This document shows, piece after piece, positions 52,131 through 64,000 of a DNA stretch of 64,000 nt. Position 1 is the stretch's first letter; every line of letters starts with the position of its first letter. Made by a program: the position numbers and the translations under genes. Below the pieces are notes generated by a model. That model had not been told where the DNA came from and searched no databases. It saw only the letters and a list, made by a program, of their open reading frames with translations. The stretch is from Imbricaverruca yamaguchii (lineage: Eukaryota; Arthropoda; Thecostraca; Neoverrucidae), in the NCBI GenBank assembly GCA_034440575.1, contig JAOTOL010001568.1, positions 1 through 64,000 on the forward strand, in the 5' to 3' direction.

Positions 52131-52179
52131 GACGCCACCTTCCACCAGGGGCATGTGCCCCCTGGTGGAAGGTGGCGTC
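52131..52179. repeat. Perfect 21-bp stem hairpin
   Basis: Arms at 52131-52151 and 52159-52179 are exact reverse complements around the loop CATGTGC. The paralogous segment at about 27840-28050 has only the right-arm-like sequence, so the fold-back is specific to this copy. Confidence 0.8.
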
Positions 52180-53503
52180 CCTCAGGCCGAGAAAAAGGCC
52201 CCCTATGAAAAGGTTTCAGGCGTATCTGCTCGAATTTTTCAGCCAGAAATGCCCCTGGTAAGGAAAAAGGCTCGCTTTGGAAGGAAAGGCGCCCCTTCGA
52301 GGAGGACTGAATACATCCCGCCCCCTCTAATTTCGCAGCCCAAGGTTTTCGCACTTCGCAGTGGCGCCGCTCCAAAGAAATGGCGCCCCAAGACGATGGT
52401 CCCCATGACAACACCTGGATCCACCATTGATCACAACATCGCTCTCTCGTTGTTATGAACTTCGTCTGGTTATAAAATTGTGCGCATTGACTTGTGGCTT
52501 ATCTCCAAATTTGAAAACTTCCGTTTGACCATCAAGATGAAGGGGACAATTGGAAAAAGGTCGTGATTTTACCTATTGAGAGCAGCAATGTGGCAGTGCA
52601 AATGAGAAGCCATGGATGAGAGCGCCGTCCGAGCAGGTTATGACGGGATTTCTTGGGGGTGCTCGTAGCCATTTAGGACATGACTGCTTACTATCACAGC
52701 GGCTGCAAACAAAAGCAGATCTGATGCTCCTTTTCATGTTACACTCAGTCACTATACCCACAGGCGACCTTCGAAACCTTTGAAGTGATTTCGATATCTC
52801 AACATTCTGATATCGTATGGCAAACCACTTCGCATGACACACACATAGTGCAAATTGAAGCCATTGCGACGAAACGCGAAGACTGAAGGATAAAAACTAA
52901 CCTTGAACTGAGGCTGGGCTTGACCTGTCTCGAGTTGAAATGTTGCTCGAGGGTTGCCCGCGGGCTATCCCTTGATATCAAACATGGGCAGCTTTGGGAG
53001 AAAACGAAAAAAACGCGTGGCGACCGAAGAAATGAGCACGACCATTGACTCTGAAGGTTAATGTGAATAGTGCCCAGGTTGCTAGAGTACTCGAGCAAAC
53101 TGCTCTGCTTGCTGCTTGCTGTTCGAGGAAACTGCTCTACTTTCTGCTTGCTGCGAGATTGCACGTCGAATGGCTCCCACTTGATGAAGATCGAACACAT
53201 AGCGTCGAGGCGAAAGGACTTGGAATAATTTAAGCTAACTTTCAACCTTGTTCGACATTGACATGTTCCGGTTTGAAATGTTACTCGAGGTGCACCACGG
53301 GCTATTGTTTGATACCAAATGTGGAAATGTAAAGGCGAAGAAAAATACGAGACGACCAAAGAAATCGGCTTGACCTTTGAAATTAGTTCTTCACATTATA
53401 ATCCCTCCCAAGCCACGTCGAATGACACCCAATTGGTACAAAATGAACTCATAGCAAGGAATTGCGAGAATTTCGAGGCATTCAAGCTGGTATTTAGCCT
53501 TAA

Positions 53504-54243
53504 CCCGCGCCGTCTTTCCGGTAAGAGCCTCACACCCCGTCTGGTGGGGGGGGGGCGGTAAGTAAACCCCATCTAGAATCAAAACTAAGCATCGCACGAA
53601 AACGAAAGACATGGCATCCCAAAGCGCTCGACGAGTAGGGTCTGGTTCTGGGGAGTTCATTTTTAGGGGTATATAAGAAAACGAAGTTTATTTGGAATAA
53701 AAACATGACAGCGAAATCGGCCAGTGCTTTAATTTTTTTTGCCCCCCCCCCCCCACAATTTGTTATTTTTTTTGACGTTTCAAAGCATTGAATTTTCAAA
53801 TTTAATTTAATTTTCCTTTTCTAATGGGTAGAGCAGACCGCGAAACGTTGCTGGAAGTCAACTTGCCCTAATGAAAAATGATTACTTTAGCCAGAATCCT
53901 CTAATTGAACTGCAATATGGCAAATACATAAAATTTATACGTAGGAAACAAATTCAACTCGTACGTTTTGTTGCATCCCTAAAGCTAAGCGGACTCTGAA
54001 AGTTTCATTTCAAAATATATGTATCCGTTAATGCGTGACGACTGGTTTAACTTTCTTTGAGGTGACCTCACTTGACCTTGACTAACTCGTTGACCCTAGA
54101 TGACCTGACTTCAACATTTTGAAACAGCACGCCAAATTTATGTGGAAAATGTATGCAATATCTGGGCGCGCTGCCGCACGCCGTACGTCCACCATCCGTG
54201 AAAACCACCTGAGGGAGGGGGCGGTTTGAAACCTCCCCGAGGG
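53504..54243 (+). mobile_element. TTAA-element family 1 copy with verified empty site
   Basis: This 740-bp insert lies between TTAA at 53500-53503 and TTAA at 54244-54247. The paralogous segment reads straight through this point (near 28728-28740) with a single TTAA before TATTTGACCTTGATATATCT. The termini are CCCGCGCCGTCTTTCC and CCCCGAGGG. There is no transposase frame. Clean TTAA duplication supports a piggyBac-like non-autonomous element. Confidence 0.9.
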
Positions 54244-54310
54244 TTAATGTTTGACCTTGATATATCTCGGTTTCAAAATGTTACTCGAGGGTTCACCATG
54301 GGCCATCGCT

Positions 54311-54949
54311 TATTGGTGTATCTGGGTAGGCTTGGGGAAAGACGAAAAGAAAGAGAAAAGCTTGAGGCGACGGAAGAAATCAACTTAAATTTTAAGTCGT
54401 CGAGATGATTTCGAATTATCAACTTTCCGATATCGCATAACCAGCGACGTCGAGTGGCATCCATTTTCTGCAAATTGAAGCCCTAACGACGAAATGCGAG
54501 GTCATCAAAGAACTTCCTCATGCCTTTAACGCTCACATTTCCCTGACATCCCTGACCTTCCCTCACATCCTCACCTTGAAATCCTACTCGAGTGTTCACC
54601 ACTGGTAATTGCTTGATACCATTTTTTTATGAAATTCAGGAAGTGAAAGTGTGGAGGTGAAATTTGGGATACCGCATAACTTGCCGGAAAATGACTCATT
54701 TTAATAGCCAAAGCGCCTGGGCTACCTACATGAAGGCGGCATGCAGCATACCAAGTGAAGTGGCCACTGGAGGTGACCAATTTACCTCAGGTCAACGAAG
54801 ATTTTAACATTACACCCTATTGGAAATTCACGGTGTACGGAATAACATTTTCCCGAAAACATTTATCGAACGGATATTGGCGCTGAATAATCGCACACCG
54901 GACAAGGAAGTAGCACATCCGAGTATATGACCAGCAAGGTCAGCGTTTG
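54311..54949. other. Spacer edge before the right arm
   Basis: No gene or repeat recognised. Phrases such as ACTCGAGTGTTCACCACTGG near 54590 echo the dispersed segment at 53280, so degraded copies may continue here. Confidence 0.45.
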
Positions 54950-55435
54950 TACCCCCTCCACCACTTCCACTTCCCTGTTGCAGACACAATCAGACATCCC
55001 CTATGACCTCTCTACCACTTCCCCCTTCCTGACATAACCAGGCAACCCCACACCAACTCCTTCCCAATCACGTCCCACTCCCTCCCTACCTGAATAACCA
55101 AGCCAGACAAAACCCTAAGCAAACGACCCCTTGTCACATCTTTCGTCCCGTCTAGACATAACCAGACAATCCCCCCCCCCAATTCCTGACATCTATTCCC
55201 CATACAAACCGCGCTTCAGACCAACCCCGCCCACGACCTTGCCGCCATGCAGTATCCATGACGGTAATGATCGACACAAGCAACAGCTTGGTGCATATTC
55301 AGTCTAGCTGGCTTCAATTAGGAAATGTGCTGTTATGCCGTGTTCCGCTTGCGGTGACCTTGTAGTTGGTGCGGCTAATGGATTTCATGGTAAATGATTT
55401 GCCAGATTACATCTACGAACATAGTAAATACAGTG

Positions 55436-56660
55436 TATCCCCTTCCCCAGTCCCATTCTCTAGTCCCTTTCTCCGGTACCCTGCTCCGGACCCGTCCCCT
55501 CTTCCCAGGTCCCCGGTCCCCTTCCCCGGTCCCCTTCCCCGGTCCCCTTCCCCGGTCCCCTTCCCCGGTCCCCTTCCCCGGTCCCCTTCCCCGGTCCCCT
55601 TCCCCGGTCCCCTTCCCCGGTCCCCTTCCCCGGTCCCCTTCCCCGGTCCCCTTCCCCGGTCCCCTTCCCCGGTCCCTTCCCCTTCCCCGGTCCCCTTCCC
55701 CGGTCCCCTTCCCCGGTCCCCTTCCCCGGTCCCCTTCCCCGGTCCCCTTCCCCGGTCCCCTTCCCCGGTCCCCTTCCCCGGTCCCCTCCCCCGGTCCCCT
55801 TCCCGGTCCCCTTCCCCGGTCCCCTTCCCCGGTCCCCTTCCCCGGTCCCTTCCCCGGTCCCCTTCCCCGGTCCCCTTCCCCGGTCCCCTTCCCCGGTCCC
55901 CTTCCCCGGTCCCCTTCCCGGTCCCCTTCCCCGGTCCCCTTCCCCGGTCCCCTTCCCCGGTCCCCTTCCCCGGTCCCCTTCCCCGGTCCCCTTCCTTCCC
56001 CGGTCCCTTCCCCGGTCCCTTCCCCGGTCCCCTTCCCCGGTCCCCTTCCCCGGTCCCCTTCCCCGGTCCCCTTCCCCGGTCCCCTTCCCGGTCCCCTTCC
56101 CCGGTCCCCTTCCCCGGTCCCCTTCCCCGGTCCCCTTCCCCGGTCCCCTTCCCCGGTCCCCTTCCCCGGTCCCCTTCCCCGGTCCCCTTCCCCGGTCCCC
56201 TTCCCCGGTCCCCTTCCCCGGTCCCCTTCCCCGGTCCCCTTCCCCGGTCCCCTTCCCCGGTCCCCTTCCCCGGTCCCCTTCCCCGGTCCCCTTCCCCGGT
56301 CCCCTTCCCTCCCCGGTCCCCTTCCGGTCCCCCGGTCCCCTTCCCCGGTCCCCTTCCCCGGTCCCCTTCCCCGGTCCCCTCCCGGTCCCCCCCGGTCCCC
56401 TTCCCCGGTCCCCTTCCCCGGTCCCCTTCCCGGTCCCCTTCCCCGGTCCCCTTCCCCGGTCCCCTTCCCCGGTCCCCTTCCCCGGTCCCCTTCCCCGGTC
56501 CCCTTCCCCGGTCCCCTTCCCCGGTCCCCTTCACCGATCCCCTTCACCGGTCCCCTATTCCGGTCTACTTCTCAGATCCCTTTCTTCGGTCCCTTTCTCC
56601 GGTTCCTTTCTCCGATTCCCTTCTTCGGTCCCCTTCACCGGACCCCTTCACCGTGCATAG
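55436..56660 (-). repeat. 13-bp G-rich satellite (right arm)
   Basis: The same unit as the left array, read on the minus strand. It is about 500 bases shorter (roughly 1.2 versus 1.75 kb). The 373-504-residue frames over it are artefacts. Confidence 0.95.
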
Positions 56661-57359
56661 AACACCCATTTTGCCATATGATATCGTAATTCATCCAAAT
56701 ATTCCTCTAAATTCCCTCTGCGTCATATTCCAGAATGACAGGACGACCTATGTAGGCCACAGCATGAAATGCCGCTCAGAATGTTTGACATTACATGAGT
56801 TGCTCCTAAGGGTGCATACATGGTTAAAAATTGTGGGAAGTATAAGTGGTCGTGGTTTTGTTCCTCCAGTGCCCCCATAGGCCTCTGGAAATATAATCAT
56901 GACTGGCAAAGGTAATTTTCCAGTGCTCTGTTACATGTAGTCAGTTGGAAACCAGTCCGCTGACATACTCTATGCAATGCTCGAGTCCGCTATCGCAGTT
57001 CATGTTCCCACGGTCACTATCCGACACAGACTGCCGCCCTGGTTCGACAGCTGGGTCCCCGTCCCAAGGACGCTGCATTTCAACGGCTGAGGCCAGATCC
57101 CATACCGAAGAGTTGCATGGATCTTTTCAACTTAAAGAGCCACTTTGAAATCCATTCCCAGAATAAAGTATTATGATGATCTGCTTAAGCCCAAGGATGA
57201 CTTGAAGACAGACTGGAAGCAATAGTAGTACTGGCTAAGATGTGTCACCAAAATGTTCACTTTCCCACAAGATCTTGGGAACTGAACTAGGGAGCTCGTG
57301 TCTCGTGATTTGGACCGTACGACAGTCCTGAGTTGCGCGTCCTCTGGTAAGTTCACCAA

Positions 57360-57765
57360 CCCTGACGTGCATATGTACCCACAGCCTGGGTGTATGACGT
57401 TAGTGTCCTACACACCGTCACCGTGTCTGCGTATATTCCGACCCTGACGTGCATATGTACCCACAGCCCGGGTGTATGACATTGGTTTCCTACACACCGT
57501 CATCGTGTCTGCGTATGTGCCGACCCTGACGTGCATATCCACCCACAGCCTGGGTGTATGACATTAGTTTCCTACACACCGTCATCGTGTCTGCGTATGT
57601 GTCGACCCTGACGTACATATGTACCCACAGCCCGGGTGTATGACATTGGTTTCCTACACACCGTCACCGTGTCTGCGTATGTTCCGACCCTAACGTGCAT
57701 ATGTACCCACAGCCCGGGTGTATGACAGTTTCCTACACACCATCACCGTGTCTGCGTGTCTGCCG
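57360..57765 (-). repeat. 82-bp tandem repeat, about 5 copies
   Basis: Mirror of 13220-13450 with roughly two extra units. Each unit contains CCGACCCTGACGTGCATATG and ACACACCGTCAYCGTGTCTG. Confidence 0.88.
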
Positions 57766-57991
57766 GACACAAATGTTCTGTCCGACGCAGTGAAAAGGGC
57801 ACAGTACATTGGAGTAGATTCCAACCCACAAAGAATGCGGGCCAGGCGACATTAATGCGTGCATCAGTCGAGAATGTGTCAGGGAAGCGGGTTCACGATT
57901 CTGGTGACAGAAGCGACCAATCAGTCTCCGACCAATCAGCTATTTTCTACACCTCTGGAAGGAGGCCAAGATCTTTCAAACAGTTATAAAG

Positions 57992-58726
57992 TGCCACAAA
58001 AAGAACGTCTCTCCCTGCCGCTGGGTTTCATTGCCGTCGCTTTTGGTGAAGATCCTAGCACGTCGTTTACGATGTCCTATCACATCATGTGTAGCCCATG
58101 CTCCGTGTAGCTCGGCTTTGGTCCGATGCGGTCATTTGTGTTGAACTTAGGGGTTTATTTATCATCACGGATGAAAGCCATATCGGACGTATATCAGACG
58201 GACACAAGTGGAGCAGAACTATTCGTCCGTGGTTGAAAGTGTCAGTGAAAGGCACGTTGTTGGAACCTCTGATTGGAAATTGTTAATGACTAGCATACCC
58301 GAGTGAGCATGGTTTTTATTTTATTTTTATTAGTTGCGTTTTATTAGTTGCGAAGTATGGAAACGCTTTTTTTTCAAATTGCAGAAGCTCCAGCTGCTTT
58401 CCACTTGTTGTCAACCCTTCTGCTTGCTGACGATGTTAAAATTATTATGCGGAATCGACGTCCGGCTGACCAGCTAATGCTCAAAGACGACATGAACCTA
58501 CAGAGATACTGGTCCGTCAGTTGAGGTTGAACATTTGCATTTATCATTAAATGTTGAAATGTTGATTGTTTCAAAAGTGTAATGTTTAAATTTTTCCATT
58601 TTAATTCAATCTGATCATGTTTCATTTTTTCATGTAATTTCATTTAATCTGATCTTGATTTATAAATATACATGTTTCATTTTTATATTTAAATTCGCTT
58701 CGCAATACAATTTCCCGAAATTTTTG
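57992..58726. other. 735-bp stretch present only in the right arm
   Basis: The left arm joins the flanking bases directly (near 12975). The stretch is AT-rich towards 58700 and has no recognisable gene or clear target duplication. It could be an insertion here or a deletion in the left arm. Confidence 0.7.
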
Positions 58727-59997
58727 GCATTAACGTTTTAACATTAATGTTAAGCATTCCATCCGACAAAGTGCAAATCAATAACCACAACATTCAGGTG
58801 CGCACCCGTCTCTAAACCAAAATCGTCATGCGAAAATATGAGCTGGAAGCAGTTTGTTCCACCAAAAACCTGGGCATCATTTACATTAGATTCGAAGCTC
58901 ACTTTTTCCTCTGATGTGCAACACATGGGTGCACAAATGGAGCACGTGACATGTTAATTAGGCCCTTCCAGTCGTGCCGTTGAAGCGATTCAAATAAACG
59001 CGGGCTCTAATTTCAGCCTATTGTGCAAATGTCAAATCAAATTTAGAACCCTGCAGTGTGATCTGGATTGGCACGGCTAAAACCCACACAGTGCGGGACG
59101 GTTGTGTGGATCACACATTTATACTCTGGCTGAATGTTCACACCAGCTGCTCTCCCACGTCTCTAGCTTGTGATGCTCCTGGCCGACACTTCCGCATTTC
59201 ACCTTTCTCCTTACTTCTACCTACCTGTTCTGGCAAGACCGACCCGCACACGTTCTCTGTTATTTGTTCCTCGCGTAAACCTTAATTCTGCCAAGTGTGG
59301 ATTTATAGGACATGTTGCAAATTCGGCCAGCACATTATTTCTTAGCTTCTGATCTCGGGACAGATATATTTTATGTCAGCATTTAGGTAGCATGTTGTGC
59401 GATATGTCGGGAAAGCCGCATACCAGTATCACCTAGTGATTTCAAATGCTTATCTTGCCTGGTCATCCTTAGCGTTCCTGCACTTGAGTTTGTACTTCCG
59501 TCGCGTAGGCGTTCTGCATTAATACGATTTCGCAAATAGGCTCGCACATATTGCCTCTGCGATCGCCGTCTGGTGTTTCGCACTGGAAAGAACATGAACT
59601 GATCAACATCTGCTGAGCTCCACGCTCAGGATGAGATGTAATTCGTGATGCAAGTTGACACTCCGCCGCTTGGCTTAGCTGATGGGCCTCATTCGCCGAC
59701 CTGATCAATCTTGAACAGCTTGGTGTCGGATATCGGAGCTGTGACGTCAAAACCTGGAACACGACAATCCGATGTCGGCGAAACCGCACGTTATGGACAG
59801 CTACTGACTCGTTTTCTTCAGGTAGCCAATATTGAACATCTCATCTCAGCTCGCTTGGTGAAATAAATAAATGAGCATGACAGACAGCTCGAGTGCTTCT
59901 TGCGCAGCTCTTTGAACAAAATAACGCAAGAACAACAAAATTAAATAAAGAACAAAATAACAAACAACACAGACTGACATCATGATATATCTGTTAA

Positions 59998-60257
59998 CCG
60001 GCGCCGTCTCGGCAGGGGTCTTCAACCGCCCCCACCCTCAGGGTTTTCGCGGGTGGTGAAAGAACTGCGCGCGGCAGAGAACCGAAATTTTAACGCATAC
60101 AGATATTTTAACTTTCAGGGTTTGCATATATTTAGGGATGCAATAAAACATACAAGAGGATTTTTTCTTCTTTTTTCTTCTGATTTTGATTACCTATATG
60201 TGTTGCATATTTCCATATTATAGTTGAAGTCGAAGATTCTTCTAAAGTAAGCATGAT
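59998..60257 (-). mobile_element. TTAA-element family 1 fragment with the LINE empty site
   Basis: It begins after TTAA (59994-59997) with CCGGCGCCGTCTCGG and follows the 23708 copy until about 60257. The uninterrupted LINE target is at 60220-60240 (AAGT at 60227-60230). Confidence 0.75.
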
Positions 60258-60816
60258 CTGACAGGATTGACGTAAATGTGCACATGCCTTACAGTTGCTT
60301 GCAATACCCATTCGCTTCATAGGCGGCTCAAATGACCTCTATATTCGGGCACGCCTTTATCCTCATTCCCACTACTCCTGGAGGTCTGGGTGTGGCGATT
60401 TTTGCGGAGGATCCGAGAACGTAAGGGCAAGAGTCTCCCTCCCGGGGCTGGAGGGGCCGCCACCCGATAAAAAAAGTAGCTTCGTACTGGCCCATGGCTT
60501 GCTCGACATCTACAGGAACTCAGGTGCTGCGATAGCAACGCTTTTGTCCTACATGCGGCTCATTTGTGTATCACGTGTATCAGTGCAAATGTATTTAACT
60601 GAGATGAACAAAAAACGGTTGTAAGAAATGGAAGGAACATAACGAGCAATACCACAGCCAAAACAACGACATTGTATGTGAGAACGGCATGGTGTATGTT
60701 TAGGTGAGATTCAATGCATAACAACAACAGCGCACATCTAAAACGTATTAGTCGCTCACGGCTACGAATAATAGCAAACGACTTCGTGGGCAGCTCCTTG
60801 GGCAGCTAGGGCCTAG

Positions 60817-61138
60817 TTTCGTGGACAGCTCGGGCCAAGTTCCATGGACAGCTCATGCTCAGCTCCGTGGGCTGCTCATGCCCAGTTCGGTGGGCTGCTC
60901 TGGTCCAGCTCCGTGGACGTCTTCGTGCCTGTCCGTCCAGCACCGCCAAACTTCGCCGATCGCGATCCCCGCACATGATAGGACATCAGCACCAATTGGG
61001 GATGGAGGTGGGGAACTGAGTGTGGAGAGGCCCGTCTAAGCTGTCAGACAAGCATCGTGTGGAAATAACGGTCGCAATTATTCAAACCCCACCCGGCTCA
61101 TGACGGGATTACTGCTGCATCGTACCGGACAGGGCGCC
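60817..61138. other. About 320-bp stretch present only in the right arm
   Basis: It includes several near repeats of GGACAGCTC / GGGCTGCTC / CAGCTCCGTGG between 60820 and 60920. The left arm lacks it at about 6182-6187. Confidence 0.6.
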
Positions 61139-61534
61139 ACCTCCTCACTCAAGCGTTCACCGGTGATTATCCTCTGGTAGCGGGGCGGCAGCTACCTGCT
61201 ATTGTTATGGACAGGGCGGACTCAAGTGTCCGCCCGCGATAATCCTCTGGTAGCGGGACGCCAGCTACCTTCCACCGCCAGTAATGACACGGGCGGAAAC
61301 GGATTAAAATCAAAATATCTTACAAGGCACCGCATGGTGGCCTTCCATTGAGGTTTTGACAAGTGCTAACGGATTGGTGAGGTGTGTGGGACCAACACCC
61401 GGCAAACGCCGGTGGAGCCGGCGATGGTGGCGTCTGGCTGGCCGGCATCGCACAAGCCTACGATGGGTCAACGGACGCTCATAACCGCCAGTAATTTGAA
61501 ACAGATGTTTCATCACTTCCCACTTCGGTTGGTG

Positions 61535-61872
61535 ACTTTTGCCGCCCTGGTAGTTCAGTTGGTTAGAGCGCTGGCCTGCGCCGGTCTCCCTGTATTGGCA
61601 ACACGGGGTTCGAGTCGCTTCGCGCGCTCGCATTTAGCCCCCGGCCGGGAGTGTCAGTTGGCAGCTGGCCCGAAGGCCGGGGACGAGCTACCGGGCGGCC
61701 GTGTCGGTGCATTGGCGGCACGTTAAACTTTCGGTCTAAATCCTGCCGTTGAACTGGAGCTGATGGATCGGGTGGTGGGGCCAGGGTTCACGCAACAAGC
61801 TCGGCTTAGCAATAGAACCCTGGCTCCTAAGCCACCCCAGCAACAACTCGGATCAAATTAATTTTTTTTTTT
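61535..61872 (+). mobile_element. tRNA-derived SINE (right-arm copy)
   Basis: The head GGTAGTTCAGTTGGTTAGAG and B box GGGTTCGAGTCG are followed by a ~250-bp body ending in a T-rich tail (61860-61873). Mirror of 5450-5785. Confidence 0.78.
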
Positions 61873-63267
61873 TAATGGGTAATTCGATAGTGTTGTTTAC
61901 GTTGCCGTAATGCTGTTAACTACATCTCAATGTTACACTTAAATATACGAAAGGTGAAAGAGAGGGTGAGTCTAGTTCCATACGTCTGAATTGTTAGATT
62001 CCCACGATTCGTTGTCAGGTTTGTTTCTGGAACGTGGCGTAGCAGATTGTGTTTCAAAATGTGGTGATGCTCTCTGATCGGTTCTCGTCGTGATAAAATC
62101 ATAGTCATCAAGCGTTTGGACTTAATGAGAATCACAAGTTCAGGTTATGTACGTAAATGGAAGATAAAAGAAGCCTCGTAAAAAGACACACCATGACCAA
62201 CACCATCAGCGTTCGAACGTGTTTGCTCCGTTCTGTGACGATGTAAGACTGGTGAGGAAAGATCTGGGCACATGTGGTTTATTTCATAGAGCGAGAGTTT
62301 GTACTGTGTTTTAGCTACTAGTCTAAGTCAGGCAGGTTAGTTTGTTTAATTGGTGTTTAACTGACTTATCTTGGCTAAGCAGGTCCTCTAGAGGCAGCGA
62401 TGCGGTCGCATAACCACGTGGACGCAATGTTACAGATGGCACGGCAACGCTGCTGAAAAAGCTTGGACGGCTAGTTATCGTAATAGTGTGATGTTTTCTT
62501 TCTTGTGTTTGTTGCTTTTCTCTGCGAAGTTATGTTAGCGAGCTTGCATTTCTCTTGATGCAAATTTTCCCATCCTAGTTGAGTTCGAGCTGTTGTTTTT
62601 GTGCTTGCTAAGGATTTGCATCTTTAACAGTCTCTATCCGTAGCTATTATAGTGGAACCCGAGTAAGACATTTCCCTGATTACCTTCGCTTGTTGTAATT
62701 TCTCTAAGCAGAGTGACAGTTGGGTCTCTAGTGTGAGTGGAACTAGATTAAATGGTCAGTAAGTTCAGTTAGACGTTTTGTTGATGTTGGTCATATTCCT
62801 TTAGTAGCTAGTTAGTGTATATCAACATAAGATATTGTAGGGAAACTGGGCAGACACAGTTGACTCGGTTGCTTAACTTAGCTAGTGGTGTCCCTATGAT
62901 TGTCTGCTGGTCGAATCCAGCGGGTAAGGAAAAATGGAGACGAGAACGGCCAGTCCCACCCAGGTATGCCCAGCATTCTTCGTTGTCAGGATACGCATGG
63001 CTTGGTCCAACTGAGTTTCCGCTAGGTAGACCAACTTGTTCCAGAATACCATGCAGACGTGTCCATGGCAGGGGCAGGAGAATAATGTTGCCTGCAGCCA
63101 GCGGCTTCAATTGCATCGATACATGCCTGTTGGCAGATATCTTGTTCTCTAAGTGCCCAGCGACTATGCCGTGCTAATATTGGAGCTTCAACTGGTCTGC
63201 TCACGACTTGGTTTTGCAGAACATGGTATTTCGTGCTGTTCTTTAAATGGAAATTTGGAACGATGGT

Positions 63268-63363
63268 TGGTTGGTTATTGGAGTTTAGGGGCGCATCGAC
63301 TACCGAGGTCATGCAGCGCCCATGAATTTTGTAACGAGATACCGGAAAGGCAAGCTCTAACAT
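63268..63363 (+). mobile_element. Possible SINE-like fragment (right-arm copy)
   Basis: Mirror of 3950-4060, beginning GGTTGGTTATTGGAGTTTAG. Same reservations about identity. Confidence 0.4.
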
Positions 63364-64000
63364 CTAACCCGGTCGAGGAGCAGTGCTGGAGTGCCACTCC
63401 CGTGGATCCGTCCCTGGTATCCAGTGGATCCACCCATGGTATCCCGTGGATAAGCATTCATGAAATACTGGGCATGCTTACGAACCAACTCGTCCAGGAT
63501 AGCTAAAACAGCAAAAACTTGCAGGACGATCATGGAGACATCTTTCTCTTCTGTCCCACATGTACTTGATTGTGTTCTTGCTGGACATATTCCCTACAGT
63601 AACACCATGTAAAAAAGCAATGCACCTCGACGCATCGTCGCTGCACAGCACGTTCATCTTGCCTGGGTCCAATGACTAGTTTTTACCAGCATTTACACGC
63701 TTGTACCACCACGTGTGCATGTGTAATTGTCTGTGCACATATGTATGTGAAAACACATGCATATGTGCACCTACACATGCACATGTGTAGGTGTAATTAT
63801 CTGTGCATATATGTTCTCCAATGGCATACCAATCTGCAATGGTGTAAGCAAGGGAGTAACAACCGCATCTCAAACCCCCACTTCACATTCATAAAGATTT
63901 CGGTCCACCTGGTATTTGAAAATAGCGAAAACGAAGAAGAAAAGAGAGCAAGGAAGCATGACTTGTCAACATCACTAACTTCTGGTTGTTTTCGCGGAAA

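Larger units (their letters stand above)
50590..54310 (+). repeat. Dispersed paralogous segment, copy 2
   Basis: Colinear with 26617-28790. It is longer because of extra DNA at about 51885-52080 and 52540-53230, and a second family 1 TTAA element (53504-54243). The two segments lie on either side of the F-box gene in the same orientation. Confidence 0.85.
54950..64000 (-). repeat. Right arm of the giant palindrome
   Basis: Reverse complement of 3318-16425 without the LINE. Two stretches are present only here, at 57992-58726 and about 60817-61138. A ~50-base piece near left 16235-16285 is missing. The arm continues past the window edge, so its full length is unknown. No host gene is evident. 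Confidence 0.93.

Noticed and set aside
55366..56880. 504-aa, 431-aa, 390-aa and 373-aa frames in the right arm
   Set aside because: Same satellite in inverted orientation.
61545..61620. Functional tRNA gene
   Set aside because: A and B boxes are present, but the acceptor stem does not pair and a SINE body follows directly.

Overview
This is a window of animal nuclear DNA, most likely from an invertebrate. The evidence is GT-AG spliceosomal introns, a CR1/L2-like LINE retrotransposon, tRNA-derived SINEs, TTAA-flanked short transposons and abundant micro- and minisatellites. There are no bacterial operons, rRNAs or CRISPR arrays. The taxon cannot be fixed from the sequence. A crustacean or chelicerate is a guess based on the SINE style and the divergent host gene.

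Layout. Positions 1-3317 hold a 5'-truncated LINE (about 417-1934) and otherwise featureless DNA. About 3318-16425 is the left arm of a very large imperfect palindrome, and about 54950-64000 is its inverted right arm, which runs off the window. Both arms carry the same tRNA-derived SINE, an 82-bp repeat, a G-rich 13-bp satellite and a fragment of a TTAA transposon. Only the left arm contains a full-length 4.7-kb LINE (6775-11486). The right arm keeps the empty target site, so the LINE landed after the arms duplicated.

The ~38.5-kb spacer between the arms contains one clear, complete host gene on the minus strand: an FBXO21-like F-box gene of 11 coding exons (47291 down to 30086). All exon phases fit, giving a protein of about 685 aa. 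Its order is F-box, SirB1/TPR-like middle, YccV-like domain and a Gln-rich/acidic tail. Several of its introns hold minisatellites whose repeat unit includes or abuts the splice junction: the exon 2 acceptor, the exon 3 donor and a triplicated exon 7 donor. Left of this gene (19009-19617, minus) is a PAN plus C-type-lectin-like coding remnant with two in-frame TAG codons.

The rest of the spacer is transposon-rich. Two families of TTAA-flanked elements are present, one with a clean empty/filled site comparison. Two paralogous segments (26.6-28.8 kb and 50.6-54.3 kb) flank the F-box gene in direct orientation. The longest open frames in the window (14-16 kb and 55.4-56.9 kb) are artefacts of the 13-bp satellite and are not genes.
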